A DNA stretch of 64,000 bases from Shewanella sp. Isolate13 (GTDB lineage Bacteria; Pseudomonadota; Gammaproteobacteria; Enterobacterales; Shewanellaceae), in assembly GCF_022398325.1 (NCBI RefSeq), contig NZ_JAKEVD010000009.1, positions 1 to 64,000 of the forward strand. Direction: 5' to 3'. The position numbers and the translations under genes were made by a program. Of the stretch, positions 48,158 to 57,312 are shown one piece after another. Numbering within the stretch: the stretch's first letter is position 1; each line of letters opens with the position of its first letter. Below the pieces are notes generated by a model. That model saw only the letters and a program-made list of their open reading frames with translations, searched no databases and was not told the DNA's origin.

Positions 48158-49111
48158 ATGAAAATTGTGGTACTCGATGGATATACGCTAAATCCAGGCG
48201 ATCTTGATTGGCAAGCGTTAGAGGCGTTTGGAGAGTTAAGCGTTTATGATCGCAGCGCTCCCGAAGAGGTACTAGGTCGCAGTCAGGATGCAGAGATTAT
48301 TTTTACCAATAAGACTTTGCTCGATGCAGGGATATTAAAGCAACTGCCTGAGCTTAAATATATCGGTATCCTCGCGACAGGAACCAACGTCGTGGATCTT
48401 AAGGCCGCGAAAGAGTTAGATATAGTGGTAACCAATGTACCGGGTTATGGTCCCGATGCGGTTGCACAAATGGTCTTTGCCCATATCCTTCATGCCACCC
48501 AGCAGGTAGCCTTACATTCTGAGGCGGTGAAGCGCGGAGTCTGGAGCCAGTCGCAGGATTTCTGTTTTACCCTTGCGCCATTGCAATCATTAAAAGGTAA
48601 GTGCCTAGGCTTAATTGGTTTTGGCGATATTGGTAAAGTGGTCGCACAAATTGGTCAGGCTTTTGGAATGAAAGTACTGGTAAATACCCGTAAGCCTAAA
48701 ATAGATCTACCTCAAGGCTGCTGTTGGGTAGAGCGAGAGTCGTTATTTGCTCAAGCAGATATTATTTCGCTGCACTGCCCATTAACCCCAGATACCGATA
48801 AATTGATCAATGGGGTTGTGCTTGAGAAGATGAAACCCTCGGCAATCTTGATAAACACCGCCCGTGGAGGGCTGATAGATGAGCAAGCCTTAGCAAAGGC
48901 GCTTGAAAGTGGGCAGTTGGCTTTTGCCGGTGTTGATGTGTTATCGACAGAGCCGCCAGCAACAGATAACCCTTTGCTTAAGGTAAGCAATATCAGTATT
49001 TCCCCCCATAATGCTTGGGCGACAATTGAAGCGAGACAGAACCTACTCAATATCGCAGTCGATAACCTATTGCGCTTTATCCAAGGAAAGGTGAGTAATC
49101 GAGTTAATTAG
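48158..49111 (+). CDS. D-2-hydroxyacid dehydrogenase
   Basis: This 317-residue protein has the NAD-binding motif GKCLGLIGFGDIGKVVAQIGQAFG, the catalytic Arg in NTARGGLIDEQAL and the His in SPHNAWAT. It belongs to the glycerate/phosphoglycerate dehydrogenase group. It resembles hydroxypyruvate reductase-like enzymes, but substrate is not certain. It follows the porin-like gene by 11 bases. Confidence 0.87.
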   Translation: MKIVVLDGYTLNPGDLDWQALEAFGELSVYDRSAPEEVLGRSQDAEIIFTNKTLLDAGILKQLPELKYIGILATGTNVVDLKAAKELDIVVTNVPGYGPDAVAQMVFAHILHATQQVALHSEAVKRGVWSQSQDFCFTLAPLQSLKGKCLGLIGFGDIGKVVAQIGQAFGMKVLVNTRKPKIDLPQGCCWVERESLFAQADIISLHCPLTPDTDKLINGVVLEKMKPSAILINTARGGLIDEQALAKALESGQLAFAGVDVLSTEPPATDNPLLKVSNISISPHNAWATIEARQNLLNIAVDNLLRFIQGKVSNRVN

Positions 49112-49149
49112 CTTAAATAGCGCATTAGATTGGCACGGTTTAAACAAAG

Positions 49150-49198
49150 AAGCCTCAAACAAGGCTAATTCTATTTAGCAAAAGTTTGAGGCTTTTTA
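49150..49198. terminator. Bidirectional terminator between the dehydrogenase gene and purT
   Basis: AAGCCTCAAAC and GTTTGAGGCTT are perfect partners around a 23-base loop, followed by TTTATT. It lies between two convergent genes. The loop is long for a terminator. Confidence 0.7.
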
Positions 49199-49211
49199 TT
49201 GGCAAGTTGAT

Positions 49212-50387
49212 TTATAAGATGACGTTAACCTTGCTGGCGGCGTTTAAGGCTTTCGCTACCGCTTTGTCGATATTTGCATCTCTTGCTAGTGCCACTCCTA
49301 GACGCCTCTTGCCATCGATTTCAGGCTTGGCAAATAGCCGCAGTTGAGTATTTGCTTCAACTAATGCTTCGGCAACTCCTGAGAACTGAATGTTGTTCGA
49401 GCAACCTTCGGCTAAGATCACCGCCGATGCACTCGGCCCGTGCTGAGCGATATTACTAATAGGCAGCCCTAAGATCGCACGCACATGCAGAGCAAACTCG
49501 GAAAGATCTTGGCTAATGAGGGTCACCATGCCGGTATCATGGGGGCGAGGTGAAACCTCAGAGAAGTAGACTTCATCACCTTTAATGAACAGCTCTACGC
49601 CAAATAGGCCGTAACCACCAAGTGCTTCAACGACTTTCTTACCTATAGCTTGTGATTTCGCTAATACGATATCTGACATCGCCTGTGGCTGCCAAGATTC
49701 ACGGTAATCACCATCTTCCTGACGATGGCCGATGGCGTCACAGAAGTGTACGCCGTTTACCGCACTGATGGTCAGTAGGGTGATCTCGTAGTCGAAGGCA
49801 ATGAAGCCTTCAACGATGACGCGCCCTTTACCCGCACGACCACCTTCTTGGGCATACAGCCAAGCAGATTCAATTTGTTCTTGATTGCGAATAACACTCT
49901 GGCCTTTGCCCGAAGAGCTCATCACAGGCTTAACGACGCAAGGTAGCCCTATAGTCGCGACGGCATCGTGGAACTCCTGCTGGGTATCGCAGAAAAAGTA
50001 GGGCGATGTAGGAATGGCTAAGGTTTCGGCTGCTAAGCGGCGTATGCCTTCACGATCCATGGTTAATTGAGTGGCTTTAGCAGTTGGCACTATATTAACG
50101 CCCTGGGCCTCCATCTCAACGAGAGTTTGCGTGGCAATGGCTTCGAGTTCAGGGATAACTAAGTCAGGCTGTTCGAGTTCAATGAGTGACTTAAGTGCAT
50201 CGGCATCAAGCATGTTAATAACGTGAGAGCGGTGGGCAACTTGCATCGCGGGGGCATTCGGATAACGGTCGACTCCGATGACTTCGATACCATAGCGTTG
50301 CAGCTCGATTGCCACCTCTTTACCCAGTTCTCCACAGCCAAGCAACATGGCGCGCTTAGCATTTGCAGATAGAGCAGTACCTATCAT
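49212..50387 (-). CDS. purT: Formate-dependent phosphoribosylglycinamide formyltransferase PurT
   Basis: This 391-residue ATP-grasp enzyme has the N-terminal [17 protein letters not shown] nucleotide-recognition segment and [19 protein letters not shown]-grasp loop, with [13 protein letters not shown] near the active site. It makes formyl-GAR from GAR, formate and ATP in purine synthesis. Confidence 0.95.
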   Translation of the reverse strand: MIGTALSANAKRAMLLGCGELGKEVAIELQRYGIEVIGVDRYPNAPAMQVAHRSHVINMLDADALKSLIELEQPDLVIPELEAIATQTLVEMEAQGVNIVPTAKATQLTMDREGIRRLAAETLAIPTSPYFFCDTQQEFHDAVATIGLPCVVKPVMSSSGKGQSVIRNQEQIESAWLYAQEGGRAGKGRVIVEGFIAFDYEITLLTISAVNGVHFCDAIGHRQEDGDYRESWQPQAMSDIVLAKSQAIGKKVVEALGGYGLFGVELFIKGDEVYFSEVSPRPHDTGMVTLISQDLSEFALHVRAILGLPISNIAQHGPSASAVILAEGCSNNIQFSGVAEALVEANTQLRLFAKPEIDGKRRLGVALARDANIDKAVAKALNAASKVNVIL

Positions 50388-50702
50388 TATGTTTACCTTT
50401 TTAGATTGTAGGGAATTGTTATCAGTTGCAGGGCTGATAAGGCTTTCAAGCTTGCAACATGTTGAAAGCGACTTTTAGGCTTTCAATTTTTATTTGGGCT
50501 AAGTGTAACGTGCCGCCTATTTGTCTAGGTTAGATTTAATGGCAAGTGTGCACAAGATCACTTAGCTTAGCGAAATTAATGATCGCTAATATGCGGTTTT
50601 TAATCAAAAAAAATGGAACTATCGAATTAATGTTGCCAAGATGCTGCTAGAATGTTTCTCAAGGCTCGATTGCCGTAATGACGGTTTGATAAGGAGTGCA
50701 CC
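50388..50702. other. Intergenic region between purT and the YiaW-like gene
   Basis: Contains divergent promoters. Two inverted repeats lie in the presumed purT leader: TTATCAG-N8-CTGATAA at 50419-50440 and GCTTTCAA-N12-TTGAAAGC at 50442-50469. I see no PurR-type site or known purine riboswitch. Confidence 0.45.
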
Positions 50703-51089
50703 GTGTTTTTAGATTATTTTGCGTTAGGAATTATTTTTTTCGTTGCGATTTTTATCTTCTATGGAGTGATCGCAATCCATGACATCCCCTATGAGATCGC
50801 CAAGAAACGAAACCATCCCCAGCAGGACGCCCTGCATATTGCCGGTTGGGTGAGCCTGTTTACTCTGCATGCAATTTGGCCATTTTTGTGGATCTGGGCA
50901 ACCCTTTACCGCGAGGACCGTGGCTGGGGCTTCCAAGAGGTGGTTGAGAAAGAGCAAGTGCTGGAAAGCGAGGTAAAAGGATTGACTGAAAGCGTTAGAA
51001 AGTTGGAGCAAAGGTTGGCGGATATGGAAGCTTCTCAAACCGGGCATTCTCAACCTGCCCCTTCTCAAACCCGCAGCGAGGAGGTGTAA
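50703..51089 (+). CDS. yiaW: DUF3302 membrane protein (YiaW-like)
   Basis: This 128-residue protein has two predicted membrane helices (about 2-24 and 44-66) and a coiled-coil segment (about 80-115, ESEVKGLTESVRKLEQRLADME). The GTG start follows AAGGAG. The gene pairs with a HlyD-like gene as in the yiaW-yiaV pair of enterobacteria. Confidence 0.8.
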   Translation: MFLDYFALGIIFFVAIFIFYGVIAIHDIPYEIAKKRNHPQQDALHIAGWVSLFTLHAIWPFLWIWATLYREDRGWGFQEVVEKEQVLESEVKGLTESVRKLEQRLADMEASQTGHSQPAPSQTRSEEV

Positions 51090-51090
51090 C

Positions 51091-52227
51091 ATGGACTTAC
51101 TACTCATACTAACCTATACCGCCGTTTGTATCGCAATCTTTAAAATCTTTAAGATCCCACTGACCAAGTGGACTGTGCCGACCGCAATACTTGGCGGGAT
51201 ATTTATCGTCGGTGCGCTTATCTTATTGATGAACTATAACCACCCTTATACGCCGTTTGCGAAAGAGTATTTCGTGACTACGCCGATTAACCCCGCGGTT
51301 AGAGGTGTGGTGGTATCGGTGGAGGTTGAGCCTAACACCCCTATTAAGAAAGGCGATGTACTGTTTAGAATCGACCCGACCCCCTTCCAGGCGATTGTGA
51401 AACAAAAACGTGCGGCGCTCGTTGCCGCAGAGCTTGAAGTGCCTCAGTTGGAGGCTGCGTGGGAAACGGCAAAAGCCGCAGTGACACGCGCCACTGCCGA
51501 TAGGGATAGAACCAAGTCGGCATTTGAGCGTTATGAGAAGGGACGTAAACGCGGCGGTGTTAACTCACCCTTTACGGAACTTGAGCTTGATAATAAACGT
51601 CAACTCTACTTTGCCTCAGAAGCACAGCTGACAGCGGCCAATGCTGAAGAGTTAAGAGTGCGCTTAGCCTATGAGTCCAATGTTGACGGGGTAAATACTA
51701 AGGTTGCAGGCATTCAAGGTGAGCTTGAAAAGGCATTGTTCGATTTAGAGCAAACAGTGGTTAAGGCGCCTGCCGATGGTATGGTGACGCAGATGGCACT
51801 TAGACCCGGTATCGTCGCCGTGCCTATGCCACTCAGACCGTTACTGAGCTTTATTCCCGATGAAGAGCGGGCTTTTGTCGGTGCCTTTTGGCAAAACTCT
51901 CTACTCAGATTAGAAGAGGGTGATGAAGCCGAGGTGATTTTAGATGGCGCGCCAGGTCAAGTGTTTAAAGGTAAAGTCGCAAAGGTTTTACCTGCAATGG
52001 CCGAAGGTGAGATCCAATCATCCGGTTCTTTGGTTTCTTCTAGCCGTTTAATGGTTCGAGGCAGAGCCTTGGTATTGATAAAACTTGAGGATGATGAGGT
52101 GAGAACCCGCTTCCCAGCAGGTGTTTCTGGCCACGCGGCGATCTATACCGAGCACTTTGCCCATGTATCGATTATGCGTAAAGTACTCTTGAGGATGCAA
52201 GGCTGGCTCAACTACCTATTTCATTAA
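51091..52227 (+). CDS. yiaV: HlyD/membrane fusion family secretion protein (YiaV-like)
   Basis: This 378-residue protein has N-terminal hydrophobic segments (about 1-50), a biotinyl-lipoyl-like motif (VEVEPNTPIKKGDVLFRIDP), a long hairpin coiled coil (about 100-210), then VKAPADGMVTQMALRPG. These are the features of periplasmic adaptor proteins. It starts one base after the yiaW stop. It would connect inner-membrane partners with an export path; no transporter gene follows. Confidence 0.85.
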   Translation: MDLLLILTYTAVCIAIFKIFKIPLTKWTVPTAILGGIFIVGALILLMNYNHPYTPFAKEYFVTTPINPAVRGVVVSVEVEPNTPIKKGDVLFRIDPTPFQAIVKQKRAALVAAELEVPQLEAAWETAKAAVTRATADRDRTKSAFERYEKGRKRGGVNSPFTELELDNKRQLYFASEAQLTAANAEELRVRLAYESNVDGVNTKVAGIQGELEKALFDLEQTVVKAPADGMVTQMALRPGIVAVPMPLRPLLSFIPDEERAFVGAFWQNSLLRLEEGDEAEVILDGAPGQVFKGKVAKVLPAMAEGEIQSSGSLVSSSRLMVRGRALVLIKLEDDEVRTRFPAGVSGHAAIYTEHFAHVSIMRKVLLRMQGWLNYLFH

Positions 52228-52364
52228 TCTGTTGCAATAATAGGCTTAATTGTGGCCTATGCTGGTACAAATTGAACCAGACTTGATATAAAGGGACCTA
52301 AGTGTCCCTTTTCTTTTTGGGAAATGTGCCCTCAGTGCTAATCGAGCTTTGCTCAAGGACTTAC

Positions 52365-53834
52365 ATGCAAGATATTCAAGATCTCACCGCCGTGTTGCGC
52401 TCAAATACTCCGATTGTCGTCATAGAGACCTATGAGGAATACCGAGTGATTGAGCTGCTAAGAAAAGTCTCTAATATACTCTACCAACCTCTGTTTAGCT
52501 GGAGCATTACTCAGGGCTTGATGCGGGTCGATGGCGGCATGGGGCGGCAGAAGTTCAATTGCGAGCCTGGAGATATCCTCGGGCAAATCAAGTCGACAAA
52601 GCAGCAGGGGATCTATGTATTGTGCGACTTTCACCCCTTCGTAGAGGGGGCACCGAAAAATGTGCGCCTACTGAAAGAGATCGCCCTTGAATATGAAGCC
52701 CTGCAACATACAGTCGTGCTTGTGAGTCATGAGTTTGTAATCCCGCCAGAGATTAAACGTTACTGTGCTCACTTTAGGCTGTCTCTACCCGATACTGCTC
52801 AGCTGATGAATCTTGTCTATGAACAGATCGAAAAGGTGCGCAGCCAAGGCGTAATGCTTAATGTCGACGACACAGCAGTGGCAAAGCTTGCTGACAATCT
52901 ACGAGGGGTCACTTTCGACGATGCTAGGCGTCTTGCCCATAAGGCGATAGTCGATGATGGCGCGGTCACTCATTCGGATGTAGACAGTATTAACCGTGGT
53001 AAGTTTGACCTACTGGATATGCAAGGTGTGTTGCACTTTGAGTATGACACCAGTGACTTCTCTCAAGTGGCGGGGCTACATAATCTTAAGCAGTGGCTGA
53101 GTCATAGAACGCCTTCATCACAGACACAGATGCTTGTAGACAAACCTAAGGGGATCTTGCTGTTAGGCGTACAGGGCAGTGGTAAGAGTTTAGCTGCCAA
53201 GGCTGTTGCTGGGATGTGGCAGAGGCCACTACTTAAGATGGATATGTCTGCGCTCTATAATAAGTACATAGGCGAAACGGAGAAGAATCTGCGTAAGGCG
53301 CTTGAGCTTGCCGATCTTATGTCGCCTTGTGTGCTCTGGATAGATGAAATTGAAAAAGGCTTAAGTAGCGGTAGCAGCGATGATGGCACCTCTAAGCGCA
53401 TTTTAGGTACCATTTTAACTTGGATGGCGGAGCGTAAGTCCGATGTCTTTCTCGTGGCTACGGCCAATGATATCAGTGCACTGCCACCCGAGTTGATGCG
53501 TAAGGGGCGCATGGATGAAATCTTCTTTGTTGACCTACCCGATGCCGAGATTCGACAGGCTATCTTCCTTATTCATCTGCAGCGTCGCCAGCTCGACCCT
53601 ATGCAGTTTGATTTAGCCCAGCTTGCTAAGGTGAGTCTGGGCTTTTCTGGTGCCGAGATTGAGCAGGCTGTGATCTCCGCCATCTATACGGCGAAGGCAT
53701 CGGAGCGAGAGGTGGAGCAGAGTGCTTTAGTTGACGAGCTGATGAAGACGCGTCCCCTTTCTGTGGTGATGCGGGAGAAGTTGCAAGCCTTAAGGCACTG
53801 GGCTGAAGGCCGTACGGTTAATGCTCATCGATAG
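52365..53834 (+). CDS. Ycf46-like AAA+ ATPase
   Basis: This 489-residue protein has an N-terminal domain with no clear motif (about 1-240) and an AAA module: Walker A LLGVQGSGKSLAAKAVAG, Walker B PCVLWIDEIEKGL, sensor-1 VFLVATAND and the arginine-finger RKGRMDEIFFVDLP. It is close to the plastid/cyanobacterial Ycf46 family, of unclear cell role. The ATG at 52365 follows AAGGA with good spacing; the frame is open earlier without a better site. Confidence 0.85.
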   Translation: MQDIQDLTAVLRSNTPIVVIETYEEYRVIELLRKVSNILYQPLFSWSITQGLMRVDGGMGRQKFNCEPGDILGQIKSTKQQGIYVLCDFHPFVEGAPKNVRLLKEIALEYEALQHTVVLVSHEFVIPPEIKRYCAHFRLSLPDTAQLMNLVYEQIEKVRSQGVMLNVDDTAVAKLADNLRGVTFDDARRLAHKAIVDDGAVTHSDVDSINRGKFDLLDMQGVLHFEYDTSDFSQVAGLHNLKQWLSHRTPSSQTQMLVDKPKGILLLGVQGSGKSLAAKAVAGMWQRPLLKMDMSALYNKYIGETEKNLRKALELADLMSPCVLWIDEIEKGLSSGSSDDGTSKRILGTILTWMAERKSDVFLVATANDISALPPELMRKGRMDEIFFVDLPDAEIRQAIFLIHLQRRQLDPMQFDLAQLAKVSLGFSGAEIEQAVISAIYTAKASEREVEQSALVDELMKTRPLSVVMREKLQALRHWAEGRTVNAHR

Positions 53835-53876
53835 CAGGCAGGCTCGAGTAACACTATTCTCAATTAGGATATGGTG

Positions 53877-53905
53877 ATGAACCGAACATATGGTGTTCGG
53901 TTCAT
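53877..53905. repeat. Perfect 12-bp inverted repeat between convergent genes
   Basis: ATGAACCGAACA (53877-53888) and TGTTCGGTTCAT (53894-53905) pair perfectly around TATGG. There is no T-tract on either strand, so it is not a typical terminator. It lies between the AAA ATPase and DUF4136 genes. Confidence 0.7.
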
Positions 53906-53916
53906 TATGGCGAATA

Positions 53917-54474
53917 TTACTTCTGTGTTTTAGGTGGGAACTGTGCGAGGATTTTAGCCACTGTAGCCTTAGTTTCTTCCGCCTTGGCTTCACCGCCGTC
54001 ATCGAAGTTGAATTTATCTGTTCCGCGCCAGACAAGTTGGTTGGTTTTAGGATCGATAATATCAATCTGTATGGTTTGTATTTTTGCGGTATCACTACCA
54101 ACAGGAACATCCACGCTGGTACCTATACTTGCCCCACCTGAACTCCCCCAGGTCCCAGTGCCGATCCCAATAGAAAAGCCTGAATCTTTGGGCTTATTTT
54201 CAACCTTAAAACCATAGGCCACATAAAAGTCTGGGGCTTCCGCTTGGGCGACAAAGCCTTGGCTGACAAGTGAAGTGGCTATCGCTTGCTGAATTCTATT
54301 GGCGCTGAGCGGGTCGCTATTCTTGTTGGGCGCTAGCTGTGAAAAGCTCTTTAAACGAGAAAAGTCATAATTTAGGTCATAATCATTTTTGGGGGTAGAG
54401 CTACATGCTGCGAGCATGAATAAGGGAATAATTAATAGTGAGAATAGATAACTTGCTCTTTGTCGTTGCATCAT
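53917..54474 (-). CDS. DUF4136-family lipoprotein
   Basis: This 185-residue protein has a lipoprotein signal with lipobox MLAACSS and a DUF4136-like domain (YDLNYDFSRLKSFSQLAP, DPKTNQLVWRGTDKFNF). A GAGG site precedes the start. Envelope protein of unknown role. Confidence 0.85.
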   Translation of the reverse strand: MMQRQRASYLFSLLIIPLFMLAACSSTPKNDYDLNYDFSRLKSFSQLAPNKNSDPLSANRIQQAIATSLVSQGFVAQAEAPDFYVAYGFKVENKPKDSGFSIGIGTGTWGSSGGASIGTSVDVPVGSDTAKIQTIQIDIIDPKTNQLVWRGTDKFNFDDGGEAKAEETKATVAKILAQFPPKTQK

Positions 54475-54591
54475 TGAGTGACCTCTTATGATTTGGGAAG
54501 CGGCTAATCGATCTTGTAATCGCGAAAGCTAGGTTTTAAATGACCGTATTTATTTTAACCATTCATTGTCAAGATAGTATATGTTTAAGGA

Positions 54592-54903
54592 ATGGAGCAG
54601 TTAGAATTTTTTGAGATCCCTAGCCCCTGTATCGGCGTGTGCCAAAGTGATGCAAGAGGCTACTGTAAAGGGTGTTTTCGCAACCGAAACGAGCGCTTTA
54701 ATTGGCTAGAGTTTTCAGATGCACAAAAATACGATGTGATTCGCTTATGCAAGCAACGTAAGCGGAGGCGTCAGCTTGCCTTATTAAAAGCAAAAAAGGC
54801 CCAGTTATTAGACGAAAGAGCCAAAGTGAATAGCAGCCTAGATTTTGGTAAGCAGCCAGCGGCAGAACCAAGCGATAATATCGATGATTTTAAGCTTGAT
54901 TAG
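54592..54903 (+). CDS. DUF1289 family small cysteine-containing protein
   Basis: This 103-residue protein has the DUF1289 core IPSPCIGVCQSDARGYCKGCFRNRNE with four cysteines spaced for metal or Fe-S binding, and a charged C-terminus. It overlaps, in the opposite strand, the end of the rstB-like gene by 14 bases. Confidence 0.85.
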   Translation: MEQLEFFEIPSPCIGVCQSDARGYCKGCFRNRNERFNWLEFSDAQKYDVIRLCKQRKRRRQLALLKAKKAQLLDERAKVNSSLDFGKQPAAEPSDNIDDFKLD

Positions 54904-56158
54904 TTGCAGGCCAGAATAGGGTAAATTGGGTCAAGCCTGGACGGCTTGTCAGTTTCACCTCTGCATGATGTCTGTCCATTATCCGCTTGATTATTGCTAA
55001 ACCTAGACCATGCCCCTTATTGCCATTTTTGCTGCTTGCGCTGCGATAGAAAGGCTCAAAGATCTTACTCTGATCTTCCTCTAAAATCCCCTCGCCATCA
55101 TCGGTAACTGAGAGATGCACGCCATCACTGTCTTGGGCGATCTTAACGATAATATCACCAGTAGAAAACCGTTGTGCGTTGGTGATGAGGTTTTGCAGTG
55201 CACGCTCAACTAATGAGGGTTCGGCAACTAAGTAGATAGTGTGCGCAGGCGCATCGAGAATAATCGGCGTTGGATGATGGCTCTGTAAGCGTCTAATGGT
55301 CTGTGCCACTAAGCTGTTTAAATCACAGCGTTCAAAGTTGAGCGATTCTCGCTGAGTCTCAAGGCTGGCGTAGGTGAGCAGCTCTTGGATAAGATCTTCC
55401 ATCTCTTTAATATCAAGTTGCATCTCATCGAGAAAGCGCTGACGCTTAGCTATATCAGACTCTGGTTTGCAGTACTGGGGCAGCAGGGCTAAGGCAAACT
55501 TTAGTCGCGCCAGCGGAGTGCGGATCTCATGAGAAACGGCATTAGAGAGGTGCTTCTGGTTTTCGATAAGTGCACTAATATGAGCGGCCATATCGTTGAA
55601 GGTGTTTGCTAGTGGCAATACTTGGGAGCGCTTGGTTAGCTGGATCCGAGTGTTCCACTTGGCCTGGCCAAACTCTTTGGTCGCCTTGCGTAAGATCTTG
55701 AGATCTTTCGATAGCGGCCACACCCAAATAAGCGCAATAAAGGCCAATAACAGATAGAAGAAAATATTGTAGATACTTCTCAAGCTGGCAGCCGGGTCGA
55801 TTGCGATAGGTCCTGCCATTAACACTTGCTCACCCACAGCCACAAATTGCAGCTCGTGATTGATATCATAGGGGGTGGCAATCACTTTATCTGGGCCCAA
55901 AAGCTGTTCGTTAGAAAATGCCACTTGGTCAGAGTCGAGTAGAGTCAGGGGGAAATCGGGGTCGGCTTTGATAGTGTCGAGCATCTCTTGGCGCTCTGCT
56001 GCTGGCAGAGTCGATAATACTTGCGCCAAAGCGACTAAAGGTGCATCGAGTGCACCTTTTTCGTCAACGTTGTTTTGCCATAAGTTATCGAGTGTCCAGC
56101 CAATGCCTAAAAAGCCAATGCTGAGCAGAAGATAGAGGCTAAGAAAAAGACGTTTCAT
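54890..56158 (-). CDS. rstB: RstB-like sensor histidine kinase
   Basis: This 422-residue kinase has two membrane helices (about 5-25 and 138-158) flanking a periplasmic domain, a HAMP linker, the H-box HLSNAVSHEIRTPLARLKFAL and a HATPase_c domain (NLITNAQRF, DDGEGI, GHGLGLAI). It follows the rstA-like regulator with 19 bases between. Confidence 0.88.
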   Translation of the reverse strand: MKRLFLSLYLLLSIGFLGIGWTLDNLWQNNVDEKGALDAPLVALAQVLSTLPAAERQEMLDTIKADPDFPLTLLDSDQVAFSNEQLLGPDKVIATPYDINHELQFVAVGEQVLMAGPIAIDPAASLRSIYNIFFYLLLAFIALIWVWPLSKDLKILRKATKEFGQAKWNTRIQLTKRSQVLPLANTFNDMAAHISALIENQKHLSNAVSHEIRTPLARLKFALALLPQYCKPESDIAKRQRFLDEMQLDIKEMEDLIQELLTYASLETQRESLNFERCDLNSLVAQTIRRLQSHHPTPIILDAPAHTIYLVAEPSLVERALQNLITNAQRFSTGDIIVKIAQDSDGVHLSVTDDGEGILEEDQSKIFEPFYRSASSKNGNKGHGLGLAIIKRIMDRHHAEVKLTSRPGLTQFTLFWPATNQA

Positions 56159-56177
56159 CTTTTATTGATGCATAGGC

Positions 56178-56891
56178 CTAATTATTCCACGCTTCAGGTG
56201 CGAATAGGTAACCTTGACCCCACACGGTTTTGATCCTGAAGGGGGTTTCAATATTATCGCCTAACTTCTTTCTCAAGCGCGAAATCCGTACATCAATCTT
56301 TCTATCCTTACCGTCAAAGTCGATATTTAGCAGGTACTGATAAATGTACTGACGGCTCATCACTTGGCCAGCCTGTGATGCGAGCAGCCAAAGCAGCTCA
56401 AATTCGTGGCTGGTTAGATCGACTTCCGTATCGCCTAAACGAATAGCCTGAGTATGTGGGTCTATGCTGAGCTTACCAAAGCTAAGACAGTGAGACTCAA
56501 CCTGGGCAGGTTTTGCCTGGCGACGTAGTAAGTTATTGATGCGGGCGACTAATAGTGCTGGATCGACGGGCTTAACCACATAGTCATCTGCACCCAGCTC
56601 TAAGCCTTTGATCTGATCTTCATTTGAACCTAGAGCGCTCATTAATAAGATTGGACCTGCAAAGTAGTCTGGTAGCTTTTCGCACAGGGTTAAACCGTCC
56701 ATGCCTGGAAGCATAATATCTAGCAAAATAATATCAGGCTTATAGTTTATTAGGCGAGTCAGTACCGTATCGCCTCTACGCTCTACCTCGACGTGCATGC
56801 CATGCGATTTTAAGAAATCGACAATCAAATTGGCCAAACGAATATCATCTTCGACTAACAAAACTCTATGCGTAGATTGAGAGTTGGTCAT
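56178..56891 (-). CDS. rstA: RstA-like OmpR-family response regulator
   Basis: This 237-residue regulator has a receiver domain with the phospho-Asp in DIILLDIMLPG and a C-terminal winged helix (IDVRISRLRKKLGD, VWGQGYLF). The ATG at 56891 shares a base with the stop of the DUF3019 gene (TAATG) and has GGAG about nine bases upstream, so it is translationally coupled. Confidence 0.9.
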   Translation of the reverse strand: MTNSQSTHRVLLVEDDIRLANLIVDFLKSHGMHVEVERRGDTVLTRLINYKPDIILLDIMLPGMDGLTLCEKLPDYFAGPILLMSALGSNEDQIKGLELGADDYVVKPVDPALLVARINNLLRRQAKPAQVESHCLSFGKLSIDPHTQAIRLGDTEVDLTSHEFELLWLLASQAGQVMSRQYIYQYLLNIDFDGKDRKIDVRISRLRKKLGDNIETPFRIKTVWGQGYLFAPEAWNN

Positions 56892-57307
56892 TAGAATAAG
56901 CTCCATGGGTTGCGATATCGTCGCCTAACTTGAGGCGAAGAAGCTGGTGTTACTTTTAATTTTACACCCGCTAATGTCTCGTGGGTATCTTTGTCTATCA
57001 TCACAAACTGAATATCACGATCAGAACTGATATTGACGGTTAAAGAGTGAATGCTTGGTGACGGAGAGCACCATTTCTTTAAATCTTTGTAGTCAGATAT
57101 GATGCAGATTGTTTTGTTTGTTAACTGGTTCCATTCTAAAGTGACTTCAATATCGCAGGACTGCGCATTCTCGGATGTAATGCAGATCTCTGGAGATAGA
57201 CTGAAATTAGGCGTCGAGTCTTCAGTACTACCTACTGCGACAGCAGAGGAGCTCAGGAATGAGCCCAACAGTATCCACAGCAATATGAGTTTTAATTTTG
57301 AAAACAC
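56891..57307 (-). CDS. DUF3019-family secreted protein
   Basis: This 138-residue protein has a signal peptide (LILLWILLGSFLSSSAVA) and a single domain with four cysteines (ICITS, SCDIEV, TICII, WCSPS). The family is DUF3019, of unknown function, found next to rstA/mipA genes in Shewanella-like bacteria. It lies five bases downstream of the MipA/OmpV gene. Confidence 0.75.
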   Translation of the reverse strand: MFSKLKLILLWILLGSFLSSSAVAVGSTEDSTPNFSLSPEICITSENAQSCDIEVTLEWNQLTNKTICIISDYKDLKKWCSPSPSIHSLTVNISSDRDIQFVMIDKDTHETLAGVKLKVTPASSPQVRRRYRNPWSLF

Positions 57308-57312
57308 TCGAG

